Source: Alitta virens (taxonomy: Eukaryota; Annelida; Polychaeta; Phyllodocida; Nereididae). From it: a DNA stretch of 64,000 nt. Made by a program: the position numbers and the translations under genes. Under the pieces are notes generated by a model. The model saw nothing but the letters and a program-made list of their open reading frames with translations. It did not search any database and was not told the DNA's origin. This document shows positions 1-12,342 of this stretch, piece by piece. Each line of letters starts with the position of its first letter. The first letter of the stretch is position 1. The stretch is from the NCBI GenBank assembly GCA_932294295.1, contig OW028583.1:2011501-2075500 (forward strand), written 5' to 3'.

Positions 1-480
1 GATCCTGGTGGCCGAAATGGGATCAAGGGTGGTTGGATCTTCCTGTCCTAATGACTATGCAATCTCCTGGTGTATGGAGTTAATGAGGAGAGAAGGGTGT
101 GGGTCTGATTGCCTGCCACCTGTCCTGTGTGACCAAGTACACTTATGGGTATGAGTTAATGCATGAATGAGTTTGACCATTGTATGACTTGAGAGATAAT
201 GGATGACTGACCTTGGGTGCACAGTTGTGGGGGGTGTGCTTGGACACAGATGAGGGAATTGATTGATGATTGGAATTGTTACCCCCTCCATTAAGGAGGG
301 GCCTTTGTGATGTTGAATGGTATAAATAATAAACATGGAAAGTTTCTGGCAGTTTGGTTTTGACCAACATGCAGAGCAGACCAGCTTGACACAACTTACT
401 GCTTGAGTTATCATTTATGATGAGACTATGAACTACTGGAAGCAGACATAGTATGTCACTAACTACACTGAGGATTTTAC
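1..480. other. Intergenic, nothing recognised
   Basis: I see no gene, repeat family or RNA here. Short open frames on the minus strand have no domain character and are low-complexity in composition. The segmental duplication that carries the GPCR begins at the right edge. Confidence 0.5.
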
Positions 481-769
481 AATATGTTAAAATAACATTA
501 ATATTGCCTGTATCATCATCTTAACAGTCCACCATCAAATCTAAAAAGTTTATAATTGCAGCAGCTCTCTTCTGATGCTCAGATTAAAAATGATCTTAGC
601 ACTGGTATTATTCCATGTTTGTGCCAGAAACTGGGTGTTTTGTTGGACAGCGCCTGTCTGTCTGTTGCTACTTGCAAACACAGTTTTCATCAGCTTTAGA
701 AACCGGCAACCCATTTGCACCTTGAGATTGTCACAATAACTTCTTTCTGTTATGAAAACTAATGTGAAG

Positions 770-1195
770 GCACATCAACAACCAACTTTCGGCCAAGTAA
801 ATGGTATTTTTCTCTAGTAAATGGGCTTGTATGCAAAAATGAAGCAATGAAACTTAGTTCTAATGCTTGAATATTGTTTCTGGGGTCTTTAGAATTAGTT
901 TTGCTAGGTTGGTTGGTCGGTTGGCTTTCGGCCGAAAACCAACTTTCGGCCAATTTTTCTCAAGTAGATAGAGCTTAATGCATTAATGAGGCAAAATTAA
1001 ATTTACTATGACTGCTTCATAATTTTTTAAAATATGACAAGTTCAAGTAAATGGCAAGTAGCCAGCGCCAAGTAGCTATATTCAAGCCCACTCAAGTAAA
1101 TGCAAAGTAGCCAGCGCCAGGTAGCTGACTTCAAGATATTTCAAGTAAATGCCAAGTAGCCAGCGCAAGGTAGCTGACTTCACAGATCTCTAAAA
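770..1195 (+). mobile_element. Fold-back-like repeat with CAAGTAAATG / GGTAGCTG words (copy 1)
   Basis: The block has repeated copies of caagtaaatg followed by caagtagccagcgcc and ggtagctgacttca, and a 5' portion with ccaactttcggcc on both sides of a ggttggttggtcggttgg tract. The same sequence occurs at 14040-14620 and, inverted, at 7555-8105, so it is a dispersed element. Its right tip (gtagctgacttcacagatct) resembles the tips of the giant fold-back element at 58-63 kb. No protein is encoded. Confidence 0.7.
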
Positions 1196-1439
1196 TTGAC
1201 TATAGTTGTACTAGAAAGCAATTAGCAATCACTGGCATGGACTAAATTTCATGCCATATAATTGTGAAAGACAAATGTTTACTGACAAAATGTTAAGAAA
1301 TAAAAAGAAGGGGAAACTCAGATAAGAATGTAAAAAACATCAGATTGAAAAATCATTTACAAAGCCATTATATTTCCAATGTTTTTCTTTAAGCATTTGA
1401 ATCCTTTTAGCACTTTTTTTGTTTAAACTGGAAACTGAA

Positions 1440-2125
1440 AGACTTTCTCTGACCCAAGGTTTTAGTGCTGAAGTTTTGCCAAAACAAAACTATTTAGCCG
1501 GGTACTCCGCCAGAGGGCCTTATCCAAAATGACTGTCAAAAAGCCCATTTTCACTCTCTCAACTTATATTTGCCGAAAAGACAATGTTTGCATCAAAATA
1601 TAGGTTTTTGAGGTCAAGGAATTCAACGAATATCATTCCAAGTTTGTATATTGGATACCAGGGGGCTATACTCCTCTGTGTTATTTGGCTATTTTCCTGT
1701 CGTTTGAATTAGTCCATTTGCCAACTCTTGAAAACCAATTGTGCAATGCAAAGTTTTTTTGAAATTAACCTATGTTTCAAAGGTCAAGGAAGTGAATGAA
1801 GGTACTTTCAGTAAGTTTCATAAATGTTGTTCATCTGAAAGCATGCCTACAACATTTGCAGGGTTGTAAATTAACAAAGATACATTTTATCCATTTTGTT
1901 TTAGTAAATGACAAATATCTTAGTTTCTGAGGCATAAGTCTTGTTGAATATAGCCCCCTGGTGTCCAATATACAAACTTGGAATGATATTCATTTTAAAT
2001 CACTGACCTCAAAAACCTATACTTTGACGCAAACATTATATCTTTACTGCAAATATAAGTGGCGATACGAGTGAAAATAAGCCTTTTGGTGGCCATTTTG
2101 GATTAGGCCTGCTGGTGGAGTGAGC
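1440..2125. mobile_element. Long-inverted-repeat MITE upstream of GPCR copy A
   Basis: The sequence from about 1500 to 1680 reappears inverted at about 1935-2125. Shared words include tccaaaatg, aaaacctata and ccaagtttgtatattgga. In copy B the right arm continues another 95 bp (15552-15650) that is the inverse of about 1440-1500, so copy A has lost the outer part of its right arm. No open frame lies inside. It ends roughly 260 bp before the GPCR start codon. Confidence 0.75.
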
Positions 2126-2385
2126 CACAGACTCTATGGTGCAGGGTCCTTTAGTGCCAAAAACCATGCTTTGAGTAAAATTTCTCAAGTGAATCTTCAA
2201 AGGTTATGGCTCGCATTTAAGTGTGCAACATATTTGTTCTTAATAATTTTCTGTTATGGCTGATAAACCATTGTATTGCTTGTGATGTCCAATACTGCAA
2301 ATACAATGCTTTGACTTGAAATGTCCATATAAAATTGTGATTTTGCTTACATTAATCAACCACTTTTGAATTCTACTTTCAGATA

Positions 2386-4121
2386 ATGATGAATCTCTTT
2401 CTTACTAAAACTCTGCTTATCGTGATCACAGTTTTTGCTGGCATGGTCAACTCCAGTCAAACAAACTGTGCCAAGGATGTTGATAACATTTCGAGATTTA
2501 AAAGACTCATGTCTGTCAATTCTCAACCGAGAGGTGTTCTTCGAAGCGGAAGTGGTCCATGGTTCCCCCATCCTGATTTCATCCAAACTTTGAAGATAAG
2601 AGAAATGAAACTACGTTCAAAGAGGTCAGTTCAAAGAGAGTCTGAAAACAGCAAAGGAGAAACTGAGATACAACATGATAAAGGTGAAGGTCACACTGTG
2701 ATGACTCAAAGTCACACTGAAATGAATGAGACAGAGGCTGATAAAAGTCAAGATCACATTGAGATTAATGAAAGAGAAGTTGATAGCAGTCAAGGTCACA
2801 CTGAGGTGAATGTTGGCCACAGTGAGACAAATGAAGTTGGAGAAAAACATGGTGACATGATTCTATTGTCATCTGACATGACTGTTTCACCTGTAGAAAG
2901 CTTCACTGTAGAAAGCTTCACTGTAGAAAGCTTCACTGAAGAAAGCTTCACTGAAGAAAGCTTCACTGAATTGAGTGAACTATCAATAGATGATTGAACA
3001 TCTGAAATGACCACCACAATGACAGGTTTATATGCACAACTAATGATAAGAAAACTAGTCAGTGAGTCCAGGAAAAAGTGGTATTTCAAACTGAGCCTTT
3101 TCATTAACAAAGTCTGGTTACCATTGTCTGTAGCATTTGGCATACCAGGAAATATTTTGTCATTATTAGTTGTTATGAAGAAGAAAAATCGTCAGATCTC
3201 GTGCAGTTGGTATATGGCTGCTTTGTCTATCTCAGACAATGTTATGTTAGTCTTGGTAATCTACAATTATCAATTTTTGTTCACTCAAGAATTCCTTCCG
3301 AAAAATGCATGTATCATTTGCACCACACTGATGTACATTTTAACATTCATCGGGGGAGCCCTTGTTATGGCCATGACGGTTGACCGTACCATTGCTGTTA
3401 ATTCCCCACTAAAAGTAGCTTCTTTCTGTACTACTCGACGAGCCAAGTTTACCATTAGTATAATCGTTGTTGTAGGAGTCGGCGTCAATCTTGCCCATGC
3501 CTGTATGACAAAAGGTTAAGACTTTGCATAGCTTATGGCATCGACAATTTAGGTACTGCAGTGTACTCATGGGCAAGCACTGTCACCTATTCCTTACTAC
3601 CATTCACTGTGATTTTCAGTCTAAACTGCAAAATTATCTTCAAATTGAGAACCGGTCCAGCAATAGATGGAAATCAATCTTTGAATGAAATCAAACCTTC
3701 TCAAACAAATGCGCTGGCCAATTCTTCTTCTGAGTCTGTTTCCTCTGAGAAACAGGAATTGCCAGATGTTTCAACAAAGAGAATTACAGGAGTCTTCAAA
3801 TCGATCCCTAAAATTAGTGCGCAGATTGCATCACGGGCAAAGAGAGACCGACAACTGACAATAATTCTTGTTATCGTTTCGTACCTATTTCTTCTCCTCA
3901 CATTGCCGCAGTACATTCGACTGGTCGTCTTTCACTACATCGATGTTTCTGCATCCCCTGAAATTTATGCCATTTATAACTGCTCACTCTTCTTTACTCG
4001 TATGATATTCATATCTAATAGTGCAATTAACTTTTACATCTACATACTTGCTTCTAGCAAGCTTCGAAAGGATCTGAAAGATATGTTCAGCAACATATGT
4101 TTCTGCAACAATCCATCATAA
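2386..4121 (+). pseudogene. Rhodopsin-like GPCR, copy A, broken by nonsense and frameshift
   Basis: This is nearly identical to the intact receptor at 15909-17654 but carries two lesions. A TGA stop at 2995-2997 stands where copy B has CGA (Arg204), a CpG-type C-to-T change. A 10-bp deletion near 3503 in the TM4/ECL2 region shifts the frame. The remainder is open in pieces: 2386-2997 gives 203 aa of ectodomain, 3007-3519 covers TM1 to TM4, and 3561-4121 covers TM5 to TM7 with the tail. The signal peptide, the FKR and RSKR processing sites and the acidic stalk are all still present in the first piece. That piece could therefore still yield a secreted 203-aa product, although as a receptor this copy is dead. 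A splice-acceptor-like tttcag lies 3 bp before the ATG, suggesting a 5'-UTR intron. Confidence 0.9.
2894..2967 (+). repeat. 15-bp coding repeat, (V/E)ESFT units, copy A
   Basis: Five tandem 15-bp units encode VESFT three times, then EESFT twice. Copy B has one VESFT followed by four EESFT, so the array has been re-shuffled or homogenised since duplication while keeping the same length. Confidence 0.85.
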
Positions 4122-4428
4122 ATTCCAGTAATTTATTATAGATGTAATGCCTATGCTGGTATAAGAACTGGTCTTTATAATATTAGTCACATTGTCAGTA
4201 ATATTAATGAATGCGATGACTTAGAAATTTTCTGTATATTATGAGTAGCAGTTGCAACTGGGAAACCATTTTGCTGAAATGGAAAAGGGAAACAGTTACA
4301 TTTTTACATTAAGATGTCACATATTTAAGCAATGGCGTGGAGTGCAATATCAGCCCTTATGTTGCTAGATGCTTTTTGTTTCCTTGCTTCAACAGTCATC
4401 ACATGATAGTTAGATTGCACAACTGTCT

Positions 4429-4434
4429 AATAAA
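4429..4434 (+). promoter_or_regulatory. Candidate polyadenylation signal AATAAA, copy A
   Basis: AATAAA lies about 310 bp after the last coding codon, in the stretch conserved between both duplicates. Confidence 0.4.
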
Positions 4435-4498
4435 TTGTTGACAACTGTTAACCTTCTGGACATACTGTCATCTTTGAATATCAATATTAATTGACACT

Positions 4499-6445
4499 AA
4501 GTCTTGTTAAGAGTAGTCCGGCAGATACTGAGGTGAACCCTCAAAAGTTGTCTATAGTTTTGATCTTGGTGTCGTTTGAAAGCTGAGAATGTATAAATTA
4601 GGAATCTGCTGGGTGCCCACTTAGCACCCCTGAGCATTTTGCGTAATTCAAGATGTCGTCCAAAATGATTTCCAAAAGTCAAAATCGCCAATATTTTCTC
4701 TCCTAAATAACCTTTGGGGGTCAAAGAATCCATTGCTGACATAACAATTTGTCTCAGACACTCTCATCTAGCAGTCACAGGAATATTATTCATAACATAC
4801 ATGTACATGTCATGTCTGGCTGAAGTTACAAGTATCTCCCCTACTAGTTGCAATAGAAGTGCATATCTTGGGTGTTGACCTGGGGTTTTGGGGTTATAAA
4901 ATCTTCCATTCCTGGCATACACTTATCAGTTGCAGTAATATCAAGCATTTTATTCAGCTGCAAATTGATCGAAAACACATAAATGTATAATGTCACTAAA
5001 ATATGATTGTTTTAATGACAGTGCCTAAGACAACTGGATTGATGCCTGCCTGATCATAGTATGGATTGTCAAAAATTATCAAGTTTCATTGGAAATATCA
5101 GAGAAACCAATTCTCCCTGTAAGGCTTAAGACGATAACTCACAGGCCTGGTAGTATATTTGCATTGATGACTAACATAACAATCAAAGAGGAGAGAGCAG
5201 ATCCAGGGTTTGTCTTGGTTTTATCGCATTCAATAGACTCTCTTTTAACAGAGCCTCGTTTGTCCAGTTCTCTCTACCCACACATGTGAGGTTGGGAACC
5301 TCCATATGACCATTGTTGAAACAGATGTCAATGGAGCATGATGTGTTGCACTTGACAGTATTTAGCAAACAGATTAGCATCAATTGGAAAATTATACTGT
5401 GCAGTGCTGTATTACAATTGCTGAAACAGCTATTAAAAGGGAACTAAACCCTAGAGCACTTTGCCTGTCAGAAGGTAGCTTGAGTTCATTGAATGTGATT
5501 CATAACTTGTATATATGCACTGGTAATGAAATATCCGCCATATTTCAGCTTCCCAGGTGTAAGGGGCTAGCCAGAATTACGTCACTCATACCCTAGGTCT
5601 CAGCCAATTAGAATCCGTGAATTTGCCTGTCAACTTGCTATCTGTCATCAAAAGGTGCTAATTGCACTTGAGTTTGTTGAGCACATAACAAAGTGTCAAG
5701 GATAAATTTACAATATGTAGGTATAATTAGTAATTCTATGGAATGTATGTTAGATTATAATGAGGTGGTGCTCATTATTGAGACACTGTGTGTTTCACAA
5801 TCTAGTGATTTTAATACTTTTATTTTGTTATTACAATTCTCTTTTACAAACTGTTTTTAATTAATCTTATTTAATTTGGGTTTTTTCTTCACTCTATATA
5901 CTTATATGCCACTAACTTGTAGGTGTGTGAATAAAATATATTGAAATTGGAAATTATAAGTAACTTAATATGCAATGAATGTATTGGCTTAGTATCAAGA
6001 TTGGCTACAGTTATTGATTTTGAGGTTTCTATTATCTAATGTACCAAAGCAGCACTCACTGAACTGGGCTTAAGCTTCTCATAAGGCCATTCTGTTGTGG
6101 GGCTTTTCTATATTTAGCCGAGCTGTTTGTTGTCCAAACACCTCTCCACGTTATAGGCTAGGCTAACTGTCTCCCTTCGTCGCACTTCTTGTTAACCCAG
6201 CCCACCCACTTCCTTGTTTCTTAAAGAAATTTTCTTTCTAAATTTCAAATTCAAACAGGTATCTGGGGATTTATAAATTATATTATTACCCTTATCGATT
6301 ATACAATTATTCTGGTCCTACATATGTTTGAGTTTCATTTATATATTTTTACTTTGATTTCTTACATGCCTTATATATTGTTAATTTATACAAACTACAT
6401 TGTATGTTTATAAATAATGAATCTTATACAAACAATCACCTTACT
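4499..6445. other. Intergenic, no gene recognised
   Basis: This is unique-looking AT-rich sequence with only short open frames (for example 5089-5289 and 5384-5596) that lack domain features. I see no clear repeat family. Confidence 0.4.
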
Positions 6446-6885
6446 TGTACGAGAATTTATTCTCATTAAGCTATATACAAAAAATTCTTATTAATTGTAT
6501 AAAAATTACATTGACTGCCATCAAGTCTATAGGACCATTTATATAAGGCCAGTCTGGTCAGAATGTAAGGTGAATGTACGAGAATTTATTCTCATTAAGC
6601 TATATACAAAAAATTCTTATTAATTGTATAAAAATTACATTGACTGCCATCAAGTCTATAGGACCATTTATATAAGGCCAGTCTGGTCAGTCCAGAACAG
6701 TTCTCCACATTTGTCATGTCTTGTCTTGTCCTGTGTGTGATTGTGCTTGTTTGTGTGTCTTATGTGTTGCCAATAAAAAGGGCACTGCAGCCAACTTTAC
6801 TTTCAGCTTCGTGTTCTTTATGCAGACGAATCAACCAAGAACTAGAGGTGAACTGAGTCATAACCAAAATAGGCCTAACAGGTGT
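6446..6885 (+). mobile_element. Possible solo LTR with internal 116-bp duplication
   Basis: A 116-bp sequence at 6446-6561 is repeated exactly at 6575-6690. It contains a TATA-like tttatataaggcc. It is followed by a T/G-rich stretch, AATAAA at about 6772, a leader-like cagcttcgtgttcttt and a terminal taggcctaaca. Starting TGT, ending ACA, with TATA and polyA signals between, it resembles an LTR. I cannot see a convincing target-site duplication or any gag/pol sequence beside it. Confidence 0.35.
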
Positions 6886-7190
6886 TGAAATAATTAACTA
6901 AAGTAATACATTTGTAGTGTGCCAATTTCAGAAATAATATATTTTTAAATTAAGCAATTATGTTGCCAATATGCATCAAGCTGTTTTATTTATATTAACA
7001 TAATTTGATGGCACAGAAATACACTTTGTTAATTTGGTACTCAGTTATAAATGTGCACTTGATGTTTCACTGAATCTTACTGAACCTTTCACATCTACAC
7101 AGATCTAGCTACTCGCTATGCACACCCACACGTGGCGTGTGCAATAATGGCGGCCCCCAGTGTTCCTGGAGGTGATGCAAATTGCACTTT
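6886..7190. other. Intergenic, nothing recognised
   Basis: No gene or repeat is recognised in this short stretch before the third copy of the GPCR-flank sequence. Confidence 0.4.
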
Positions 7191-7402
7191 TAACATTTAT
7201 ATTGCCTGTATCATCATCTTTACAGTCCACCATCAATTCTAAAAAGTTTATAATTGCAGCAGCTTTCTTCTGATGCTCACCTGTCTGTCTGTTGCTACTT
7301 GCAAACACAGTTTTCATCAGCTTTAAAAACCGGCAACCCATTTGCACCTTGAGATTGTCACAAAAACTTCTTTCTGTTGTGAAAACTAATGTGAAGGCAC
7401 AT
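7190..7402 (+). repeat. Third, partial copy of the GPCR-locus left flank
   Basis: The sequence matches about 500-770 and 13765-14040: same order and strand, with words such as ttgcctgtatcatcatctt and aaccggcaacccatttgcac. After aaggcacatca it departs from the other two, which at that point run into the CAAGTAAATG element. The element therefore inserted there in the ancestor of copies A and B, or was lost here. No GPCR coding sequence follows. Confidence 0.8.
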
Positions 7403-7554
7403 CATGCTCTCTCCGACGTTTACACTTTTTTGGTAATATATGTTTTGGTTTTAATCTGCTCTATTTCTTTATGATTTAAAATTATATCTTCTTTAGGTTA
7501 TGGCTACAAATTTGAATAAAACCTACCGTGACTACTACTACTTCCACTTCTTCA

Positions 7555-8105
7555 TGATATTAACTAAAATTGAGATCTGTGAAGTCAGTTACCTGGTGCT
7601 GGCTACTTGCCATTTACTTGAACTTGTCATATGTTAAAAAATTATGAAGCAGTCACAGTAAATTTCATTTTTCTTCATTAATGCATGAAGCTCTATCTAC
7701 TTGGCTGAAAGTTGGTTTTCGGCCGACAGCCAACTGACCAACCAACCTACCAAAAATAATTCTAAGGACCCAAGAAACAATATTCAAGCATTAGAACTAA
7801 GTTTCATTGCTTTATTTTTGCATACAAGCCCATTTACTTCAGAAAAATACCATTTACTTGGCTGAAAGTTGGTTTTCGGCCGACAGCCAACCAACCAACC
7901 AACCTACCAAAACTAATTCTAAGGACCCAAGAAACAATATTAAAGGATTAGAACTAGGTTTCATTGCTTTATTTTTGCATACAAGCCCATTTACTTGAGA
8001 AAAATACCATTTACTTGGCCGAAAGTTAGTTTTCAGCTGACAGCCAACCGACCAATCAACCTACCAAAACTTATTCTAAGGACCCCAAAAACGATAATCA
8101 AACAT
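7555..8105 (-). mobile_element. Fold-back-like repeat, inverted copy with extra internal unit
   Basis: This is the reverse complement of the element at 770-1195. It starts with gagatctgtgaagtcag at about 7573 and contains three tandem blocks of about 170 bp, each with catttacttg, ggttttcggccgacagcc and accaaccaacctacc. The blocks show the element amplifies internally. Confidence 0.75.
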
Positions 8106-9410
8106 TGAAAGTTTTCTTTATCTCTGGCAAGGTATTGCTGTACCTTATTGGAAAGAAAGCATTTCACTCTTGTTGATTTGCCTAATATGTAATTCTCAAA
8201 AGTACAATTTCCCAGCTTACAAAAAAAATAGTTATTTCAAAACAGAATGATATTAAATAAGGGATCACTTGTGTACGTGGGTCTTGTTATTAACCTAAAC
8301 AGTAAAATAATGTGACAAATTCCAGATGTCTAGAAGGGAGACATTAAATTATTGTCAAATAGTGTTAATTTTAATCGAATACTGCATGTTCCTGAGCACC
8401 CTCAATTGACTATGATGTTCTGAATTAACTTCTTATTTATTTTACTAAGTGCCTAGGATATCATTGTCTCTAATTTCAAACATAACAGCAAAGGAGATAT
8501 AAAAGGTTATGGAATTTAGTTATATTAGTGATGCATATACCGTAATTAAATTTTTTGACAGCACTTTTAGGTTGTAATATATTTTAATAAATTAGAAAAA
8601 AGTAGTAATGAGCTTATAAAATGTTAATTACTTAATTTAAATGGTTAGTCATAACATCCTTATCACGTGACTTGCACTGCAGGAGAACTGGTGAACTCCT
8701 TAAAGAGTGTAATGTGATTATAAGTGGTCTTATAATGAGTCTTAACTACCAAAACATTACCTCATTTGAATAACTATGATAGCTTCATGGCCACATTAGT
8801 GACATATCAATATTTGGAAAAAGTGCAGTATAGCGGACCCAGATTTATGACCATATTTCACGAGCCTCTGTGCCAGGCCTATGACGTAAAAGTGCTTGAA
8901 ATCTCTTTTCTGACGTCACAAACTAATTTAGTTATGACGCGGTTTTCATATTCACGATAAAGACAGAATTTTGTTTTTGCTTTTTCTAGGGGGCTAATGC
9001 CCCCAAAACCCCGCTTATTTACACAAAATGTTATTGTAATTGTGCTAGAACTTCAATCATGTGAAATATTTGATAAAACTTAATTTTTAATGGATGCAAA
9101 ATATGGGCATAAATTTGGGTCTGCTATACTGCACTAAGCCCCAATATTTTAGCTATGATATTTACGTGGTAAAAGTTAAGATCTATTCTATAAATATATA
9201 GACCTATGCAAGTAAGGGAATTATAATGACAAACCAATATATATGTAAAAAAAAATGTTGGTGTTAATTCATGATATTTAACTCAATTAATGGCTATTAA
9301 CTGAACAACCATGATTGATTTACTTTTATCTTAGAATTTCAAATTTCTCCAAGCTGAAATTCGGAGGACACGAGAATTTTGACAAAATCTTAAAGGTGTG
9401 TCCCCTTTTA
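8106..9410. other. Intergenic; dispersed repeat at 8815-8950
   Basis: No gene is recognised. The stretch ggaaaaagtgcagtatagcg through tgacgtcacaaac (8817-8925) is a diverged relative of 41475-41580, where the same words appear in the same order. A TGACGTCA octamer is at 8911. Confidence 0.5.
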
Positions 9411-9412
9411 GA

Positions 9413-9935
9413 TTAGATAGATAGATAGATAGACAGCTGGACAGACAGACAGACATTATTAGGATATGCATATGATTTAACGAAAAAATCACTGAAAGAT
9501 GCCTTTGATGGTATGACAACATCATACAAATGCACATACAATTGGACAACACTATTATTAAAAGAAGTCTGTGATGGTATACCACCATCAAATAATTTGG
9601 TTTTGAGATGCATTACCATCACTAAAAGAAGCATGTGATGGTCAAACACCATCATTAAAAGACGCATGTGATGGTCCAACACCATCATTAAAAAATGCAT
9701 GTGATGGTCCAACACCATCATGAAAAGATGCATGTGATGGTCCAACACCATCATGAAAAGATGCATGTGATGTCCAACACCATCATTAAAAAATGCATGT
9801 GATGGCACAACACCATCAATGAAGTTTTCTTTGGATGGTACAACAAGTCTCAAGGATTCATGAGATGGTATGAAAGCATTTAAAGATTCAAGGGACCGTG
9901 TAATACCACCAATGAATTTGGTTTCCGTCAATAAA
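9413..9935. repeat. 33-bp minisatellite with hairpin-forming units, plus GATA microsatellite
   Basis: From about 9600 to 9835 a unit of about 33 bp recurs, with core catgtgatggtccaacacca. Within each unit GATGGT and ACCATC can pair across a short loop. Diverged units extend on both sides. A short (GATA)n and (CAGA)n tract lies at 9413-9455. The long minus-strand open frame across it (9413-9931) encodes only an 11-aa repeat and is a by-product of the period. Confidence 0.85.
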
Positions 9936-10119
9936 AATTAAATATGATACGAAAAAAAAAAAATAATAATACTTATGATTTTTGTGAAAGCATGTAACCT
10001 CTGATGCTTTTGATGGTCACTGACGTAAGTATATCATTATTTCTTCCTTCTATAATGTTTCATTGTTTAAGCAAGTATAAACCAAATGTCTCATTAATTT
10101 GTTTCATGAACTTTTGCAA

Positions 10120-10500
10120 TTTACAGATATATTGGACAGATCCAAAAATTACAAACATGAATCTCATAACAATTAAAGAAAAAATGTATTCCGAGTTGAT
10201 GACAACATAATTACAATACATGACAGTACACTAAACCCAAAACTGAGAACCTATAAAATTTTCAAACAAGAATTTAAACTAGAACTGTTACAATACCTTT
10301 GCCAGCCACAACATGCAAGATTTAGGATTAGCTCTCACAATTTACGTATTGAAACAGGTTGATACACACAACCAAAAACTCCTGTAGAACAAAGAAAATA
10401 TATTTACTGAAATCAACTTCCTACTAAATTGCTCCTTATACGTTCCCGAAAGGACAGAACTACTAAATGTCATTAAACCACTTGTGCCAAACTATAATAA
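10120..10500 (+). mobile_element. Non-LTR retrotransposon fragment, C-terminal region
   Basis: The plus-strand translation gives broken pieces reading KLRTYKIFKQEFKLE, then RFRISSHNLRIETG, then a TPVEQRK-like run and a CSLYVPERTELLN-like run. This is the order of the region downstream of the reverse transcriptase in many invertebrate LINEs. There are several stops, so it is a dead fragment. Confidence 0.6.
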
Positions 10501-12160
10501 CTTAATACGAACAACAAAGTTTACTACAATAATGTCATTAAACATACCAGAGGCAACAAGAGCTCTCAGTAAATTCATATATAGAGGCTTAGATAAAAGA
10601 ATGAGTAATGAAAACGCAACAAAAATATAATAAAATAGAATATTATAACAAATTAAACAAGTCAATATACCATTAATAAGATAAAAATTAGGTAAAAATA
10701 AAACTATAATAATGAGCATTTACAATAAATGATAAAAATAAATAAGAAATAGAAATAAAAACTAAATAGAAATAAAAACTAAATTAAATTGATAAGACTC
10801 TTAGATGAAAGTGAATATTAGGGGAATCCCCACATTATTGTGTTTTTTTCAAGATGCTGATCTTGTTCTTGCTCATGTAATTGATGTTGTATGTATATGA
10901 TGGCTTATTATTCATCAGGTGGCCAAAAGTTTTCATAACTACCCTTAATTGCATTTATTAAATATGCTTTTAGTATATCAGGGCTGGACTAAGACAATGA
11001 AAATAAAACAATGAGGCTTTTGACCACCAGGTGGACAATTCGCAGTGTCTAGTGCTCTGAGGCATATGCTAAAAGTCAGCCAATGATAATCGGTTATCAC
11101 TGAGTGCCTGAGGTGTTTGACAGACAGGAGTCAGTCTTCATTCTGATGAAAGCTGCTGCTGCTGACTCAAAACAAACTGGATAATATAGCACACAAAGAA
11201 ATATGACTACAAAACACTAATACCGTTCCTCTGAGCTTTGTGGTGAATGTCATTGCTAACTCAACACTACTGGTTAATATAGCCTGTGTGTACTTGAGAA
11301 TAAATAAATAAATAAATAAAGAATTATAAAGACACAAAAGTCAAACAAATGCCCCTTTACAGGTGAGCTTTGAGCAACTTTTCCATTTAAACAATGAAAA
11401 AATACACTGGTTCAAGCCTGTTGTCATTGTTTAATAAAAGTATTTGGTTATCATAATTCACTGTAATGCTTATGTTGCTTTATAATGGTCTAAACATCCT
11501 TAACTTTTCATAACATTGCTGATAACATGCACATGCTCCAGTATGCGTAATAGAGTATACTAAACAGTTGAATTGAATTGCATTGAATGAAAAAGCAATT
11601 CACTCTGAACAGCCCATCTTTAAATATACATTTGTACATCATTACATTTGCCCTGGGGGTCTTCTTAGAGATGCTGGACGCATAATGAACGTCATCTCAA
11701 CCACTAATGCCTGAGGGCCTTAACACCTGTCAGCGTTTGGACATAAGCGCTTTATAGTCAGAGGGCCCTGCAGGATCAGGGATCATTTGATCTAATAGCC
11801 TGCGGCGCCGGCAATCCTTTGGCGGTATCTTGGTACTTACGTGGTAATGTGACAAAAAGCTGTCAAAGACAAAGAATTTATTAGTATATAGCCCCATGGA
11901 GAAAGTCTGTTACAAAAAGATGCAAGGAGGTCCCTGGAAACTGGTTGTGACAACTCACATGAAATTACACACAAGAAACCTAGTCACCTTTTATCTGACC
12001 CATGATTTTTGATTCAAAGTTGTTGAGTATCATTCAAGGAAGAAAAATAAAATAAAATTATGACATAATCTGATTTTAGCAATATATTTCAATGTGTATA
12101 GCGATAAAGAAAGGGAGGTCACTTGACTGCTCGCTATCAATGGCATGTCATTAAGCAGTC
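10501..12160. other. Intergenic, no gene recognised
   Basis: AT-rich sequence with an (AAAT)n microsatellite at about 11302-11320. No coding or repeat family is recognised, apart from purine-rich runs at 10720-10790. Confidence 0.4.
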
Positions 12161-12164
12161 AACT

Positions 12165-12342
12165 TGAAGAAGCAGGTGGGGTGTATTTCTGCACCTGTTG
12201 GGCTAATAAGGACAGGCAGGGACTATGGTAATGAAGATAAAGGATGAAACAACCATCCAAACGACTGGGAATTGAACTCGGGGCCCAGTGGTTGGAAGCC
12301 CAGTGCGCTACCACTGAGCTAGGCCTACAACCAGTCAACTTG
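12165..12342 (-). mobile_element. tRNA-derived SINE (copy 1)
   Basis: On the minus strand the head reads tagctcagtggtagcgc (a tRNA A-box with flanks) and then gagttcaattccc (B-box), at normal tRNA spacing. The body has tgtttcatccttta, accatagtccctgcctgtcc and caacaggtgcagaaat. The same body recurs at 39.9 kb and 63.7 kb. The head is not a believable functional tRNA because it runs straight into the SINE body. Confidence 0.8.

Larger units (their letters stand above)
480..4498 (+). repeat. Segmental duplication, copy A (GPCR locus)
   Basis: This block matches 13752-17940 almost base for base in the same orientation, over upstream repeats, the GPCR coding region and the 3' flank. The left limit is near the shared word atgttaaaataaca. 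The right limit is just after the shared aatatcaatattaatt, beyond which the two flanks are unrelated. Differences include about 100 bp at 4169-4270 that copy B lacks (the junction lies between two ACTGG words), one fewer internal repeat in the 770-960 block, and loss of an inverted-repeat arm at about 2124. The high identity suggests a recent duplication. Confidence 0.9.

Noticed and set aside
9413..9931. Repeat array with palindromic units resembling a CRISPR array; also a 172-aa minus frame
   Set aside because: The units are contiguous, without unique spacers, in an animal genome; the frame encodes only the satellite.
12264..12325. tRNA gene on the minus strand
   Set aside because: The A- and B-boxes are present, but the sequence continues into a dispersed SINE body and the acceptor stem is not closed.
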